7,374 nt of DNA. Source: Candidatus Opitulatrix roisinitermitis. GTDB lineage: Bacteria > Actinomycetota > Actinomycetes > Actinomycetales > Bifidobacteriaceae. The notes under the pieces were generated by a model. That model had not been told where the DNA came from and made no database searches. It saw nothing but the letters and a program-made list of their open reading frames with translations. Where the stretch lies: NCBI GenBank assembly GCA_031288055.1, contig JAITSD010000108.1, forward strand, positions 1 through 7,374. Direction: 5' to 3'. Of the stretch, positions 1 to 6,086 are shown in pieces. The translations under genes and the position numbers were made by a program. Position 1 is the first letter of the stretch. Each line of letters starts with the position of its first letter.

Positions 1-2
1 TT

Positions 3-119
3 GCTATTGCCACAAAACCAAAAAAAACTGAAACGAGTTTGGACAAAATAGCATCTTTATTAACCGCTAATAATAAATTATTATATCGTTTAGTTTCTAA
101 ATCAGATAATAAGGAGTAA
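3..119 (+). CDS. 3' end of an unidentified gene (partial)
   Basis: An open frame enters from the left edge and runs 38 codons to a TAA at 117-119. The visible tail is lysine-rich and polar (starting AIATKPKKTE, ending RLVSKSDNKE), with a short amphipathic stretch LDKIASLLTANNKLLYRLV in the middle. It has no recognisable domain. It ends 5 nt before the NAD kinase ATG, and its last two sense codons (AAG GAG) form that gene's ribosome binding site, so the two are probably cotranscribed. In many actinobacteria the gene before NAD kinase is tlyA (rRNA methyltransferase), but this tail does not resemble the TlyA C-terminus as I know it, so no function is assigned. Confidence 0.6.
   Translation, partial: AIATKPKKTETSLDKIASLLTANNKLLYRLVSKSDNKE
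111..116 (+). promoter_or_regulatory. Shine-Dalgarno site of nadK
   Basis: AAGGAG lies 8 nt before the ATG at 125, inside the last two sense codons of the upstream gene. It fixes the nadK start and suggests translational coupling to the preceding gene. Confidence 0.8.
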
Positions 120-124
120 TTTTT

Positions 125-961
125 ATGATTCGTATAGTTAAAGGTCCTAATGTTGATAGGAATTATTTGACTAAAATAATTGATAGGATTGAATTTCACG
201 GTAAAAGAGTAGTTCTTGATAATTCAGAGCAAAAATTAAGTTTAGTTTTATCTTTAGGGGGTGACGGAACTATTTTAAAGGCTAGTGAAATAGCATATGC
301 TAATAATGTGCCTATATTAGCTATAAACTTTGGTAGAATGGGTTTTTTGACTGCGGCTGATGGGGCAGATGCTATGATAATTTTACATAAATATTTTTTG
401 GACAAATATGTTATAAGAAAACGTCGATTGTTATCAGTGTTAAGCAAAGATGAGGAAATTGGTTGGGCACTCAATGATGTAGCTTTAGAAAAGGCTGGCA
501 CTTCAAAAATGTTAGCTTTATCAATTTCAATTGATGATGTTACTCTATCAACTTTTGGTGCAGATTCTGTTTTATGCTCCACTGCCACAGGTTCCACAGC
601 TCACGCTTTTTCAGCTGGTGGCCCAATTATGTGGCCTAATGTGGAAGCTTTTGAAATTGTGCCAATAGCTGCTCACGCTCTTTTTTCTAAACCTATAATA
701 GTTGGTCCGAAAACTAAAATAAGTATTAAAGTTTTGTTAGATTCGCCATCTAAAGCGATTATTAGCTATGACGGTAGGCGTAACAAAGCTATTTTATCAG
801 GCGAGAGTATAGATGTTTCTTTATCTGATAAATCAATTTCGTTTATAACATTTGCTAATGATAATTTCACAACTAAATTAGTTAATAAGTTTCAGCTACC
901 AGTGCATGAATGGCGTTATATAAATAATATTAAATTTGCGGATTATGAAAATTATGGCTAA
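125..961 (+). CDS. nadK: NAD kinase
   Basis: Phosphorylates NAD+ to NADP+ with ATP or polyphosphate in the cytosol; it is the sole route to NADP in most bacteria. The 278-residue protein shows the family fingerprint in order: GGDGT at 45-49 (catalytic Asp47), the NDVAL segment at 117-121 (usually NE or ND), and TGSTAHAFSAGGP at 155-167. The run WPNVEAFEIVPIAAHALF (170-187) and the tail LVNKFQLPVHEWR are typical of actinobacterial enzymes. The N-terminal arm before GGDGT is only about 44 residues, shorter than in Mycobacterium, and the usual TGSTAY tyrosine is His160. The start has a good AAGGAG. It sits second in a forward gene string, and the stop overlaps the next small ORF by 8 nt. In many actinobacteria recN follows nadK; here it does not. 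The assignment is secure. Confidence 0.96.
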   Translation: MIRIVKGPNVDRNYLTKIIDRIEFHGKRVVLDNSEQKLSLVLSLGGDGTILKASEIAYANNVPILAINFGRMGFLTAADGADAMIILHKYFLDKYVIRKRRLLSVLSKDEEIGWALNDVALEKAGTSKMLALSISIDDVTLSTFGADSVLCSTATGSTAHAFSAGGPIMWPNVEAFEIVPIAAHALFSKPIIVGPKTKISIKVLLDSPSKAIISYDGRRNKAILSGESIDVSLSDKSISFITFANDNFTTKLVNKFQLPVHEWRYINNIKFADYENYG

Positions 962-1082
962 AAAAAATAATTTATCAATTCCAACAGATGATTTTAAAAA
1001 TATTGATATGGAAATTATTGTTGAAGAAATAGCTCAAATGCGTTATGATTTAGAAAAGTTACAAAATGGTCTCCAAAGCTAA
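954..1082 (+). CDS. small hypothetical protein (42 aa)
   Basis: An ATG at 954 opens a 42-codon frame ending at TAA 1080-1082; an in-frame ATG at 945 would give 45 residues. It overlaps the nadK stop by 8 nt and the start of the ligase gene by 17 nt, filling an otherwise empty gap of about 100 nt. The product begins MAKKNNLSIPTDDF and continues as a charged amphipathic helix with heptad-like spacing (IDMEIIVEEIAQMRYDLEKL, residues 19-38). It has no Cys, membrane segment or recognisable motif. There is no clear Shine-Dalgarno, so expression would depend on coupling to nadK termination. I do not recognise it. The overlap architecture and coding-like composition favour a real gene, but a chance ORF remains possible. 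Confidence 0.5.
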   Translation: MAKKNNLSIPTDDFKNIDMEIIVEEIAQMRYDLEKLQNGLQS

Positions 1083-2193
1083 TGACAAACATTTGGAATC
1101 ATTTGTGGAATATTTCGAGACCGGTTATAGAAAAGCAACTGATAAAAGTGTTGGTTTTGAGTTAGAACATTTAGTTTTAGATAAAGATTTAAATCCATGT
1201 AAATATTTTGGCGATAAAGGTATAGAAAAAGTTCTATATCGGCTAAAACCGTTTTACCGAAATTGTCAATTTGATAATAATCATTTAATCGGTTTAGATC
1301 GTTCTAAAGTTTTTATTAGTTTAGAACCAGGTGCCCAGTTGGAAGTTTCGATTGGCCCTTGTAAAAATACGATTGAATTAGAGCAACATTATAATCAGTT
1401 TCGAGCAGAAATAGATCCTATTTTACAATCTATTGGTTATAAATTAATTAATTTAGGTTATCAACCTAAGGCTTTAGCAAAAGATATTACACTTATTCCT
1501 AAAACTAGATATCGTATTTTTGATAAGTTTTTTATTGGTTCTAGACAAAACGGTAGATATATGATGAGAGGCACAGCTTCCACACAGGTAACGCTTGATT
1601 ATATATCTGAACAAGATGCTATTGATAAGTTTAGATATTTATTTGCTTTAGGCCCTATATGGGCTTGGTTGTTTGCTAATACCCCAGTATTTGAAGGCAA
1701 AACTAACATTAACCCTTTGTTGAGGTCGGTTATTTGGCAGCGGGCTGATTTACGGCGAGCTGGTATTATTGCTAATATTTTTGCCAAAAATTATTCCTTT
1801 ATTGATTACGCTATTTTGTTAGATACTTTACCTTTATTGGTCATTGAAAATGGCGAGGCTAATGGTTTAAGTGCTGCTGAAGTTTATCCTAATAGAAAAT
1901 TGGTAATTTCGGAATTAGAATATATTATTTCCAATGTTTTCTTTGATGTTAGAATGAAAAACTTTTTGGAGTTACGAACAGTTGACTCTTTAAAAATTAG
2001 TCAAGTGACACAGTTAATAAATAGCGTGACAGGAGTTTTTTATAATTTACAAAAGTTTGCCGCAGTTAAAGAGTTATTGGGAGATTTAACAGCCGATAAA
2101 GTGATTTTGGCTAAAAAACAAATTATTCAATATGGCCAAAAAGCTTTACCGTATGATAAATCTTTTGAAGATTTTCAACAAATATTATTATAG
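1066..2193 (+). CDS. glutamate-cysteine ligase, type 2 (GCS2 family)
   Basis: Predicted to join glutamate and cysteine through the gamma-carboxyl using ATP, giving gamma-glutamylcysteine, a thiol buffer or precursor of glutathione or ergothioneine (family names gshA/egtA). Of 375 residues, the family marks are VGFELEHLV (29-37, nucleotide and metal site), SLEPGAQLEVS (85-95), LIPKTRYRIF (143-152), MMRGTASTQVTLDY (166-179) and FLELRTVDSL (300-309). It is somewhat shorter than my recollection of actinobacterial EgtA (a little over 400 residues). The ATG at 1066 is the first usable in-frame start, because an ATG at 1045 meets TAG after one codon. It lies inside the small upstream ORF with only a weak purine stretch before it, suggesting coupled translation. 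No glutathione synthetase gene is visible, so the end product is open. It is followed after 9 nt by an M20 amidohydrolase. Confidence 0.88.
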   Translation: MVSKANDKHLESFVEYFETGYRKATDKSVGFELEHLVLDKDLNPCKYFGDKGIEKVLYRLKPFYRNCQFDNNHLIGLDRSKVFISLEPGAQLEVSIGPCKNTIELEQHYNQFRAEIDPILQSIGYKLINLGYQPKALAKDITLIPKTRYRIFDKFFIGSRQNGRYMMRGTASTQVTLDYISEQDAIDKFRYLFALGPIWAWLFANTPVFEGKTNINPLLRSVIWQRADLRRAGIIANIFAKNYSFIDYAILLDTLPLLVIENGEANGLSAAEVYPNRKLVISELEYIISNVFFDVRMKNFLELRTVDSLKISQVTQLINSVTGVFYNLQKFAAVKELLGDLTADKVILAKKQIIQYGQKALPYDKSFEDFQQILL

Positions 2194-2202
2194 ATTTTAA
2201 TT

Positions 2203-3408
2203 ATGCAAAGTTCGTTAAACAATAGTACTAAAACTGCTATACAATCTAATTTTATTAAATTTAAAACCCAAATATATAATTTGCGTCGAAAAATTCACCA
2301 AAATCCTGAATTGGGATGGCATGAAATACAAACCACAGATAGTTTGTGCGAGGTTTTGGATGAATATAATATTTTATATAAAAGGTTTCACCCTACTGGT
2401 TTAATGGTGGATATTTATGGTAATTCAAAAGATAAAAAATTAATTGCTTTAAGGGCTGATCTAGATGCTTTAGCTATAAAAGAGTCTAAAAATATGCCTT
2501 ATAGTTCAAAAGTTGTTGGTTTTATGCATGCTTGTGGTCATGACTTTCACACCGCAGCTTTGTTAGGGGCTGTGTTAATTACAAATAGTTTAAAATCAAA
2601 GTTGAATAAAAATATTCGTTTTATTTGGCAACCATCTGAGGAAAAAGAACCGTCTGGAGCTTTAGGTGTAATTAAACAAGGAGCTTTAAAAAATGTGGAA
2701 CAACTATATGCTTTACACTGTGATCCATCATTAGAGGTGGGAACTTTGGGTATTAGATCGGGTGCTATTACATCAGCTGCTAGTGGCGTGGATGTGACTT
2801 TATTTGGTAAGGGCGGTCACACTTCAAGACCCCATTTAACCTCTGATATTGTTTATGCTTTGTCCTCGTTGGTGGTAGAGTCGGCTGGTTATTTGTCTAG
2901 ACGATTAGATCCAAGAACTGTGACAAGTCTTATTTGGGGTTCTCTACAAGCAGGTGAAGCACCTAATTCAGTGGCCAGCCAAGGGCAATTGGCAGGTTCT
3001 TTTAGAACTATGAGTTTAGAAATCTGGCAAAAAGCTGAAGTAATTTTAACCAAAATGATTTCTGATATTTTACAGCCTTATGATTTTAATTTACAAATTA
3101 ATGTGGCTAAAGGAATTGCCCCAGTAGTAAATAGTGAAAATGCTACCAATATTGCCAGATTTGTGGCAGGTAGGTTATTTGGTGAAAATAAAATTAAATC
3201 AGTGGCTAGATCTTTAGGGGCAGAGGATTTTGCTTGGTTATTATTGAATAATAAATCTGACGGTTTGAAGTCTGACGGTGCTTTAATTAGACTGGGTGTT
3301 AGAGGTCATAATTCATCAGAGTTTGATTTACATACTAAAAGCTTTCAGGCCGATGAAAAATGTTTAGATACCGCTTGTCCCTACTTAGCAGCTTTGGCTT
3401 TGTTTTGA
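2203..3408 (+). CDS. M20D family metal-dependent amidohydrolase
   Basis: A cytosolic zinc- or manganese-dependent hydrolase of N-acyl or amino-acid amide bonds; relatives include hippurate hydrolase, IAA-amino-acid hydrolase and N-acetyl-diaminopimelate deacetylase. In the 401 residues I see LRRKIHQNPELGWHE (27-41), RADLDAL (84-90), HACGHDFHTA (109-118; likely metal ligands Cys111 and His113), QPSEE (143-147; catalytic/metal Glu146-Glu147), LHC with His172, the dimerisation-domain GKGGHTSRPH (202-211), GEAPNSV (251-257) and the C-terminal LHTKSF with His377. The catalytic set looks complete and the length is normal. The ATG lies 9 nt after the ligase stop with no visible Shine-Dalgarno, so the two are probably one operon. 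Its last 28 bp overlap the end of sufU on the other strand. The substrate cannot be read from the sequence; a gamma-glutamyl or N-acyl cysteine compound is only a guess from context. Confidence 0.88.
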   Translation: MQSSLNNSTKTAIQSNFIKFKTQIYNLRRKIHQNPELGWHEIQTTDSLCEVLDEYNILYKRFHPTGLMVDIYGNSKDKKLIALRADLDALAIKESKNMPYSSKVVGFMHACGHDFHTAALLGAVLITNSLKSKLNKNIRFIWQPSEEKEPSGALGVIKQGALKNVEQLYALHCDPSLEVGTLGIRSGAITSAASGVDVTLFGKGGHTSRPHLTSDIVYALSSLVVESAGYLSRRLDPRTVTSLIWGSLQAGEAPNSVASQGQLAGSFRTMSLEIWQKAEVILTKMISDILQPYDFNLQINVAKGIAPVVNSENATNIARFVAGRLFGENKIKSVARSLGAEDFAWLLLNNKSDGLKSDGALIRLGVRGHNSSEFDLHTKSFQADEKCLDTACPYLAALALF

Positions 3409-3872
3409 TTTTGGACTATAATATTGTGTATAGCCTCCCAGGCTAATAGAGCACATTTAATTCTAGCGGGGAATTTGGCTACACCTATAAAAGCTGATAA
3501 GTCATCCAGTTTATCCATTTTTTCACTAGTTAGTTCTTGCCCCCTAGAGTTCATTAATTCTAAGAATAATTTATAAACTTCTAAAACCTCGTCAGTGGTT
3601 TTACCTATTATCCACTCGCCTAAATAATTAGCACTGGCCATTGAAATATTACATCCTAGACCTGTCCAAAAATAATTATCTAATTTATTTTTGGTAAAAC
3701 TACCAGCCACTTTAATTTTATCTCCGCAGTTAGGGTTAAATTGTTCAGTTATTAAAAAAGAGTTTTGTATAATTTTCTTATTGAATTGATCAAGGTTATA
3801 TCTAGCGTTATTTTCGTTGGCTAAATCCAGTATTATTTCTTGATACATTTGTTTTATTTCTGGACTAACCAT
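3381..3872 (-). CDS. sufU: SufU-type Fe-S scaffold / sulfur-transfer protein
   Basis: Zinc-binding sulfurtransferase that takes persulfide from the cysteine desulfurase SufS and serves Fe-S cluster assembly by SufBCD in the cytosol. The 163 residues carry the SufU/IscU pattern: YQEIILDLA (10-18), NPNCGD (46-51, Cys49 and Asp51), GLGCNISMASA (71-81, Cys74), then the extra segment of about 20 residues typical of SufU rather than IscU, and FPARIKCALLAWEA (134-147, Cys140). All three Cys and the Asp are kept. In actinobacteria sufU usually sits after sufS; here it stands alone between convergent and divergent neighbours. The ATG at 3872 is preceded at exactly 6 nt by TATACT with an upstream TG, predicting a leaderless mRNA. 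There is no Shine-Dalgarno. The C-terminal KAKAAK is encoded in the overlap with the amidohydrolase. Confidence 0.92.
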   Translation of the reverse strand: MVSPEIKQMYQEIILDLANENNARYNLDQFNKKIIQNSFLITEQFNPNCGDKIKVAGSFTKNKLDNYFWTGLGCNISMASANYLGEWIIGKTTDEVLEVYKLFLELMNSRGQELTSEKMDKLDDLSAFIGVAKFPARIKCALLAWEAIHNIIVQNQNKAKAAK

Positions 3873-3878
3873 AGTTTT

Positions 3879-3887
3879 AGTATATCA
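3879..3887 (-). promoter_or_regulatory. extended -10 promoter of sufU, leaderless start
   Basis: Read on the minus strand the site is TGATATACT (TGn plus TATACT), followed by exactly six bases (AAAACT) and then the sufU ATG. A TANNNT-N6-RTG arrangement places +1 on the A of the start codon. No convincing -35 is visible at 16-18 nt; the extended TG motif could compensate. Confidence 0.65.
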
Positions 3888-3907
3888 AGCCTTAGGCAAT
3901 AAAGATT

Positions 3908-3937
3908 TTGTAAGGGTTATCTAATTCGTGCTATACT
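3908..3937 (+). promoter_or_regulatory. probable promoter of tRNA-Ser - glgC
   Basis: TTGTAA (3908-3913) and TATACT (3932-3937) are separated by 18 nt, with TG at 3929-3930 forming an extended -10. Transcription would start near 3944, about 60 nt before tRNA-Ser. A perfect TATAAT at 3941-3946 could be a second -10 but lacks a good -35. The rest of the 3873-4003 spacer is very AT-rich, with two copies of TTATAAGT (3958-3965, 3981-3988) and no gene. Confidence 0.5.
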
Positions 3938-4003
3938 GTATATAATATTATAAATAGTTATAAGTCGTTATGTGTAAACTTTATAAGTTGCCAGTATAGA
4001 CTT

Positions 4004-4090
4004 GGAGAATTCGCATAGTGGTCTAGTGCGCACGCTTGGAAAGCGTGTTGGGTGTTAAAGCCCTCGAGGGTTCAAATCCCCCATTCTCCG
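4004..4090 (+). tRNA. tRNA-Ser (GGA anticodon)
   Basis: An 87-nt class II tRNA reading UCC/UCU. The acceptor stem GGAGAAT (4004-4010) pairs with ATTCTCC (4083-4089), and the discriminator is G4090 as expected for serine. The D arm is GCA/TGC. The anticodon stem CACGC/GCGTG closes the loop TTGGAAA with GGA at 4038-4040. A long variable arm (GGG...CCC, about 4050-4063) is the serine hallmark. The T loop is TTCAAAT; its stem has an A-C mismatch at the second pair (4067/4081). CCA is not encoded, so a CCA-adding enzyme is needed. glgC begins 26 nt downstream with no space for its own promoter, so the two are likely transcribed together. Confidence 0.95.
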
Positions 4091-4103
4091 CGTTCATAAA
4101 CTG

Positions 4104-4110
4104 AAAGGGG
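4104..4110 (+). promoter_or_regulatory. Shine-Dalgarno site of glgC
   Basis: AAAGGGG lies 5 nt before the ATG at 4116, in the 25-nt gap after tRNA-Ser, and confirms the start. Confidence 0.8.
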
Positions 4111-4115
4111 TAGAG

Positions 4116-5363
4116 ATGGTAGTTAGACGAAAAAAGGTTTTAAGTATTGTATTGGCAGGCGGTAGGGGTACGCGATTAGCACCCTTAACTGATATAAGGA
4201 GTAAACCTGCGGTTCCGTTTGGCGGTACTTATAGATTAATTGATTTTCCTTTGTCTAATTTATTAAATTCCGGTTATCCTAAAATAATTGTTTTAACTCA
4301 GTATAAGTCTCACTCTTTGAATAAACATATTTCGGCTAATTTTGCTATGTCAAAACTATTGGGTTCTTATATTACGCCTGTTCCGGCTCAACAAGTTTAT
4401 GGTGAACACTGGTACAGAGGTTCAGCTGATGCTATATATCAATGTAAATCAATTATAAATGATGAACAACCAGATATAATTGTGGTGGTGGGAGCAGACC
4501 ATGTCTATCGTATGGATTTTGCACAAATGGTGGAATCGCATATTGATTCAGGGGCTGAGTTTACTGTAGCTGGTATTAGACAACAACGCGTGGACTCTAA
4601 AGAATTTGGTATAATAAGCCCTAATGAAAATAATAGAATTGACGAATTTTTGGAAAAACCAGCTAATCCTAAAGGTTTGTCTGACAATCCTGATGAAGTT
4701 TTGGCTTCTATGGGAAATTATGTAGCTGATGCTAAAGCTTTGTTAGATGCTTTGGAAGTTGATCAAACTAAAGCTGATACCACACATGATATGGGTGGTG
4801 ATATTGTGCCGTATTTTGTTAATCGTGGAACGGCTGGCTATTATGATTTTAAAAATAATGTTATACCAGGTGATTTATCCCATACTCATTATTGGCGGGA
4901 TGTTGGAACTATTGAAACTTTTTACGATGCACATTTAGATTTGATTTCCCCAGATCCTGAATTTGATTTATATAATCAGCTTTGGCCAATTTTTGCTGGT
5001 AATTCTAATTTACCGCCAGCTAAGTTTGTACATAATTATGAGGGCAGACGCGGGGTGGCTTTAAGATCTTTAGTTTCACCAGGTTCAATTATTTCTGGTG
5101 GTGAAGTTTTAAATTCTGTGGTGGGAGTTAATGTTAAACTTAGTTCATGGTCAACTGTTTGGTCGTCAATTATTTTTTCAGATGTTGTAATCAAACGACA
5201 CGCCAAAATAAATAAGGCTATTATTGATAAAAATGTCGTGATTGAAGAAGGTGCCACGGTTGGAGTTGATAAAAATTTAGATTTAGCTAGAGGGTTTACT
5301 GTCACAGATACGGGCATTACTGTTGTGCCTAAAAATACTATTGTTGAGGCTCAAATAGCTTAA
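4116..5363 (+). CDS. glgC: glucose-1-phosphate adenylyltransferase (ADP-glucose pyrophosphorylase)
   Basis: Makes ADP-glucose from ATP and glucose-1-phosphate, the committed step of bacterial glycogen or alpha-glucan synthesis. The 415-residue length is normal. The N-terminal nucleotidyltransferase domain shows LAGGRGTRL (13-21), SKPAVPFGGTYRLIDF (29-44), TQYKSHSLNKHIS (61-73), YITPVPAQQ (85-93), WYRGSADAIYQ (99-109), GADHVYRMD (126-134, metal-site Asp128), FLEKP (178-182, substrate-site Glu180/Lys181) and HDMGGDIVP (224-232). YWRDVGT (259-265) follows, and the C-terminus is the short left-handed beta-helix with hexapeptide-like repeats (SIISGGEVLNSVVG onward). These motifs closely match actinobacterial GlgC. 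It probably shares a transcript with the tRNA-Ser just upstream. No other glycogen gene is in the window, so whether it serves storage or trehalose/glucan synthesis is open. Confidence 0.97.
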   Translation: MVVRRKKVLSIVLAGGRGTRLAPLTDIRSKPAVPFGGTYRLIDFPLSNLLNSGYPKIIVLTQYKSHSLNKHISANFAMSKLLGSYITPVPAQQVYGEHWYRGSADAIYQCKSIINDEQPDIIVVVGADHVYRMDFAQMVESHIDSGAEFTVAGIRQQRVDSKEFGIISPNENNRIDEFLEKPANPKGLSDNPDEVLASMGNYVADAKALLDALEVDQTKADTTHDMGGDIVPYFVNRGTAGYYDFKNNVIPGDLSHTHYWRDVGTIETFYDAHLDLISPDPEFDLYNQLWPIFAGNSNLPPAKFVHNYEGRRGVALRSLVSPGSIISGGEVLNSVVGVNVKLSSWSTVWSSIIFSDVVIKRHAKINKAIIDKNVVIEEGATVGVDKNLDLARGFTVTDTGITVVPKNTIVEAQIA

Positions 5364-5396
5364 GATTTATAAAAATCACGTTAAATAGGTTGGGTT

Positions 5397-5421
5397 AATT
5401 GGTTAGATTAGTTAACTAATT
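5397..5421. terminator. weak AT-rich hairpin between convergent glgC and sixA
   Basis: AATTGGTTA (5397-5405) pairs with TAACTAATT (5413-5421) around a 7-nt loop, with one G-U pair; within it ATTAGTTAACTAAT (5407-5420) is a perfect palindrome. It overlaps the sixA stop and lies 33 nt after the glgC stop. There is no T-tract on either side, so intrinsic termination is doubtful. A second 5-bp hairpin (GATTT/AAATC, 5364-5377) follows glgC directly. Confidence 0.25.
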
Positions 5422-5951
5422 TGTCCTCGAATTAAACCTAATAATTTAGCTGAGTTTTCAGTCCATTGTTTTATAGGCTTAGGCGATTCTAAAATAGTAC
5501 ATTCAGCTGTAGAAAGACCTGAAGTTATATAATTTAAGGAATGCTCATTGGATACTTGTTTATTGGTAAAAAAATAAGATATATCAGAAGCAGATGGTTC
5601 GTGACCAATTAACATAAGGGTATTAATATTGTCAGGCGTTTGATGCACTAAAGCAATTATGTCATTTTCAACTTGGTTATATAAAGTATATTTATATTCT
5701 ACTTCAGGCATATCACCGAAAATCTTGGTTATTTCAGTTAAAGTTTGCATAGCTCTTTTAGCTCCAGAGCATAAAATAAGTTCGGGTATAAGGTCTAAAT
5801 CGCGAATTATTTTAGCGGTATTTTTGACTCGTAGCTTGCCTTTTTCAAGTAAAGTTCTGTTGGCATCTGTCCCGGATTGAGCTGTACTGGTGGCCTTTCC
5901 ATGTCTAAAGTAAAGCAAGTGATTTGATTGATGATTTATGACATCGTTCAT
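5412..5951 (-). CDS. sixA: SixA-type histidine phosphatase
   Basis: A cytosolic histidine-phosphatase-superfamily protein (branch 1, phosphoglycerate-mutase-like fold). SixA of E. coli removes phosphate from phosphohistidine in phosphotransfer proteins; the substrate in actinobacterial relatives is less certain. From the ATG at 5951 it is 179 residues, with LLYFRHGKA (12-20; nucleophile His17 and Arg16), LEKGKLRV (35-42), LILCSGAKRAMQT (58-70; phosphate-binding Arg66) and LMLIGHEPSASD (112-123; second His117). All core residues are present. The reading frame stays open upstream to 6038, but that would run antisense through tRNA-Gln. The ATG at 5951 is preferred because it lies just before the RHG strand and is preceded at 6 nt by TATACT, predicting a leaderless mRNA. 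The gene is convergent with glgC and divergent from tRNA-Gln. Confidence 0.87.
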   Translation of the reverse strand: MNDVINHQSNHLLYFRHGKATSTAQSGTDANRTLLEKGKLRVKNTAKIIRDLDLIPELILCSGAKRAMQTLTEITKIFGDMPEVEYKYTLYNQVENDIIALVHQTPDNINTLMLIGHEPSASDISYFFTNKQVSNEHSLNYITSGLSTAECTILESPKPIKQWTENSAKLLGLIRGQIS

Positions 5952-5957
5952 AAAAAC

Positions 5958-5966
5958 AGTATACCA
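5958..5966 (-). promoter_or_regulatory. extended -10 promoter of sixA, leaderless start
   Basis: Minus-strand TGGTATACT is followed by six bases (GTTTTT) and the ATG at 5951, so +1 should coincide with the start codon. A TTGACT lies upstream (5978-5983) but only 14 nt from the -10, shorter than the usual 16-18. The arrangement is the same as at sufU. Confidence 0.65.
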
Positions 5967-5993
5967 GTTATTAAAATAGTCAAGCCCAAAATG

Positions 5994-6002
5994 TGATAGA
6001 CT
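5994..6002 (+). promoter_or_regulatory. probable promoter of tRNA-Gln - glmU
   Basis: TGATAGACT (TGn plus TAGACT) is an extended -10 whose start point would fall near 6009, about 5 nt before the mature tRNA end. No good -35 is visible. It lies back to back with the sixA promoter in a 62-nt gap. Confidence 0.45.
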
Positions 6003-6013
6003 GTTAATGTTAA

Positions 6014-6085
6014 TTCCCCGTGGTGTAATCGGCAGCACGCCGGCTTTTGGTGCCGTCAGTCGAGGTTCGAGTCCTTGCGGGGAAG
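6014..6085 (+). tRNA. tRNA-Gln (UUG anticodon)
   Basis: A 72-nt tRNA reading CAA and, by wobble, CAG. The acceptor stem TTCCCCG (6014-6020) pairs with CGGGGAA (6078-6084), and the discriminator is G6085. The D arm GTG/CAC carries the GG of the D loop. The anticodon loop TTTTGGT has TTG at 6047-6049; four stem pairs hold and the outermost (6040/6056) is a C-U mismatch. The T arm CGAGG-TTCGAGT-CCTTG is complete. CCA is not encoded. The glmU start codon begins only one base after the discriminator, so tRNA and mRNA must share a transcript. Confidence 0.96.
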
Positions 6086-6086
6086 C

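Noticed and set aside
196..597. 133-codon minus-strand frame inside nadK
   Set aside because: A shadow of the nadK frame with no motif; the plus-strand protein is unmistakable.
954..1082. The small ORF as a truncated exonuclease VII small subunit (XseB)
   Set aside because: Only a vague acidic-helix similarity; the XseB core after the LExG region is absent, so I left it unnamed.
3970..3999. 9-codon ORF (MCKLYKLPV) before tRNA-Ser as a leader peptide
   Set aside because: No ribosome binding site and no attenuator-like structure; such short frames occur by chance.
3995..4002. TATAGACT just before tRNA-Ser as its -10 box
   Set aside because: The start point would fall inside the mature tRNA.
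5036..5317. 93-codon minus-strand frame, and a 63-codon plus frame at 4747-4938, inside glgC
   Set aside because: Both are shadows of glgC with low-complexity translations and no start signals.
5659..5880. 73-codon plus-strand frame opposite sixA
   Set aside because: Shadow of sixA with no Shine-Dalgarno or recognisable domain.
5952..6038. N-terminal extension of sixA to 6038
   Set aside because: It would be read antisense through tRNA-Gln, adds 29 residues without family resemblance, and removes the well-placed -10 site before 5951.
6075..6086. TTG at 6075 as the start of glmU, adding four residues
   Set aside because: It lies inside the T-arm and acceptor stem of tRNA-Gln; GTG at 6087 gives the family-like N-terminus without overlapping the tRNA.
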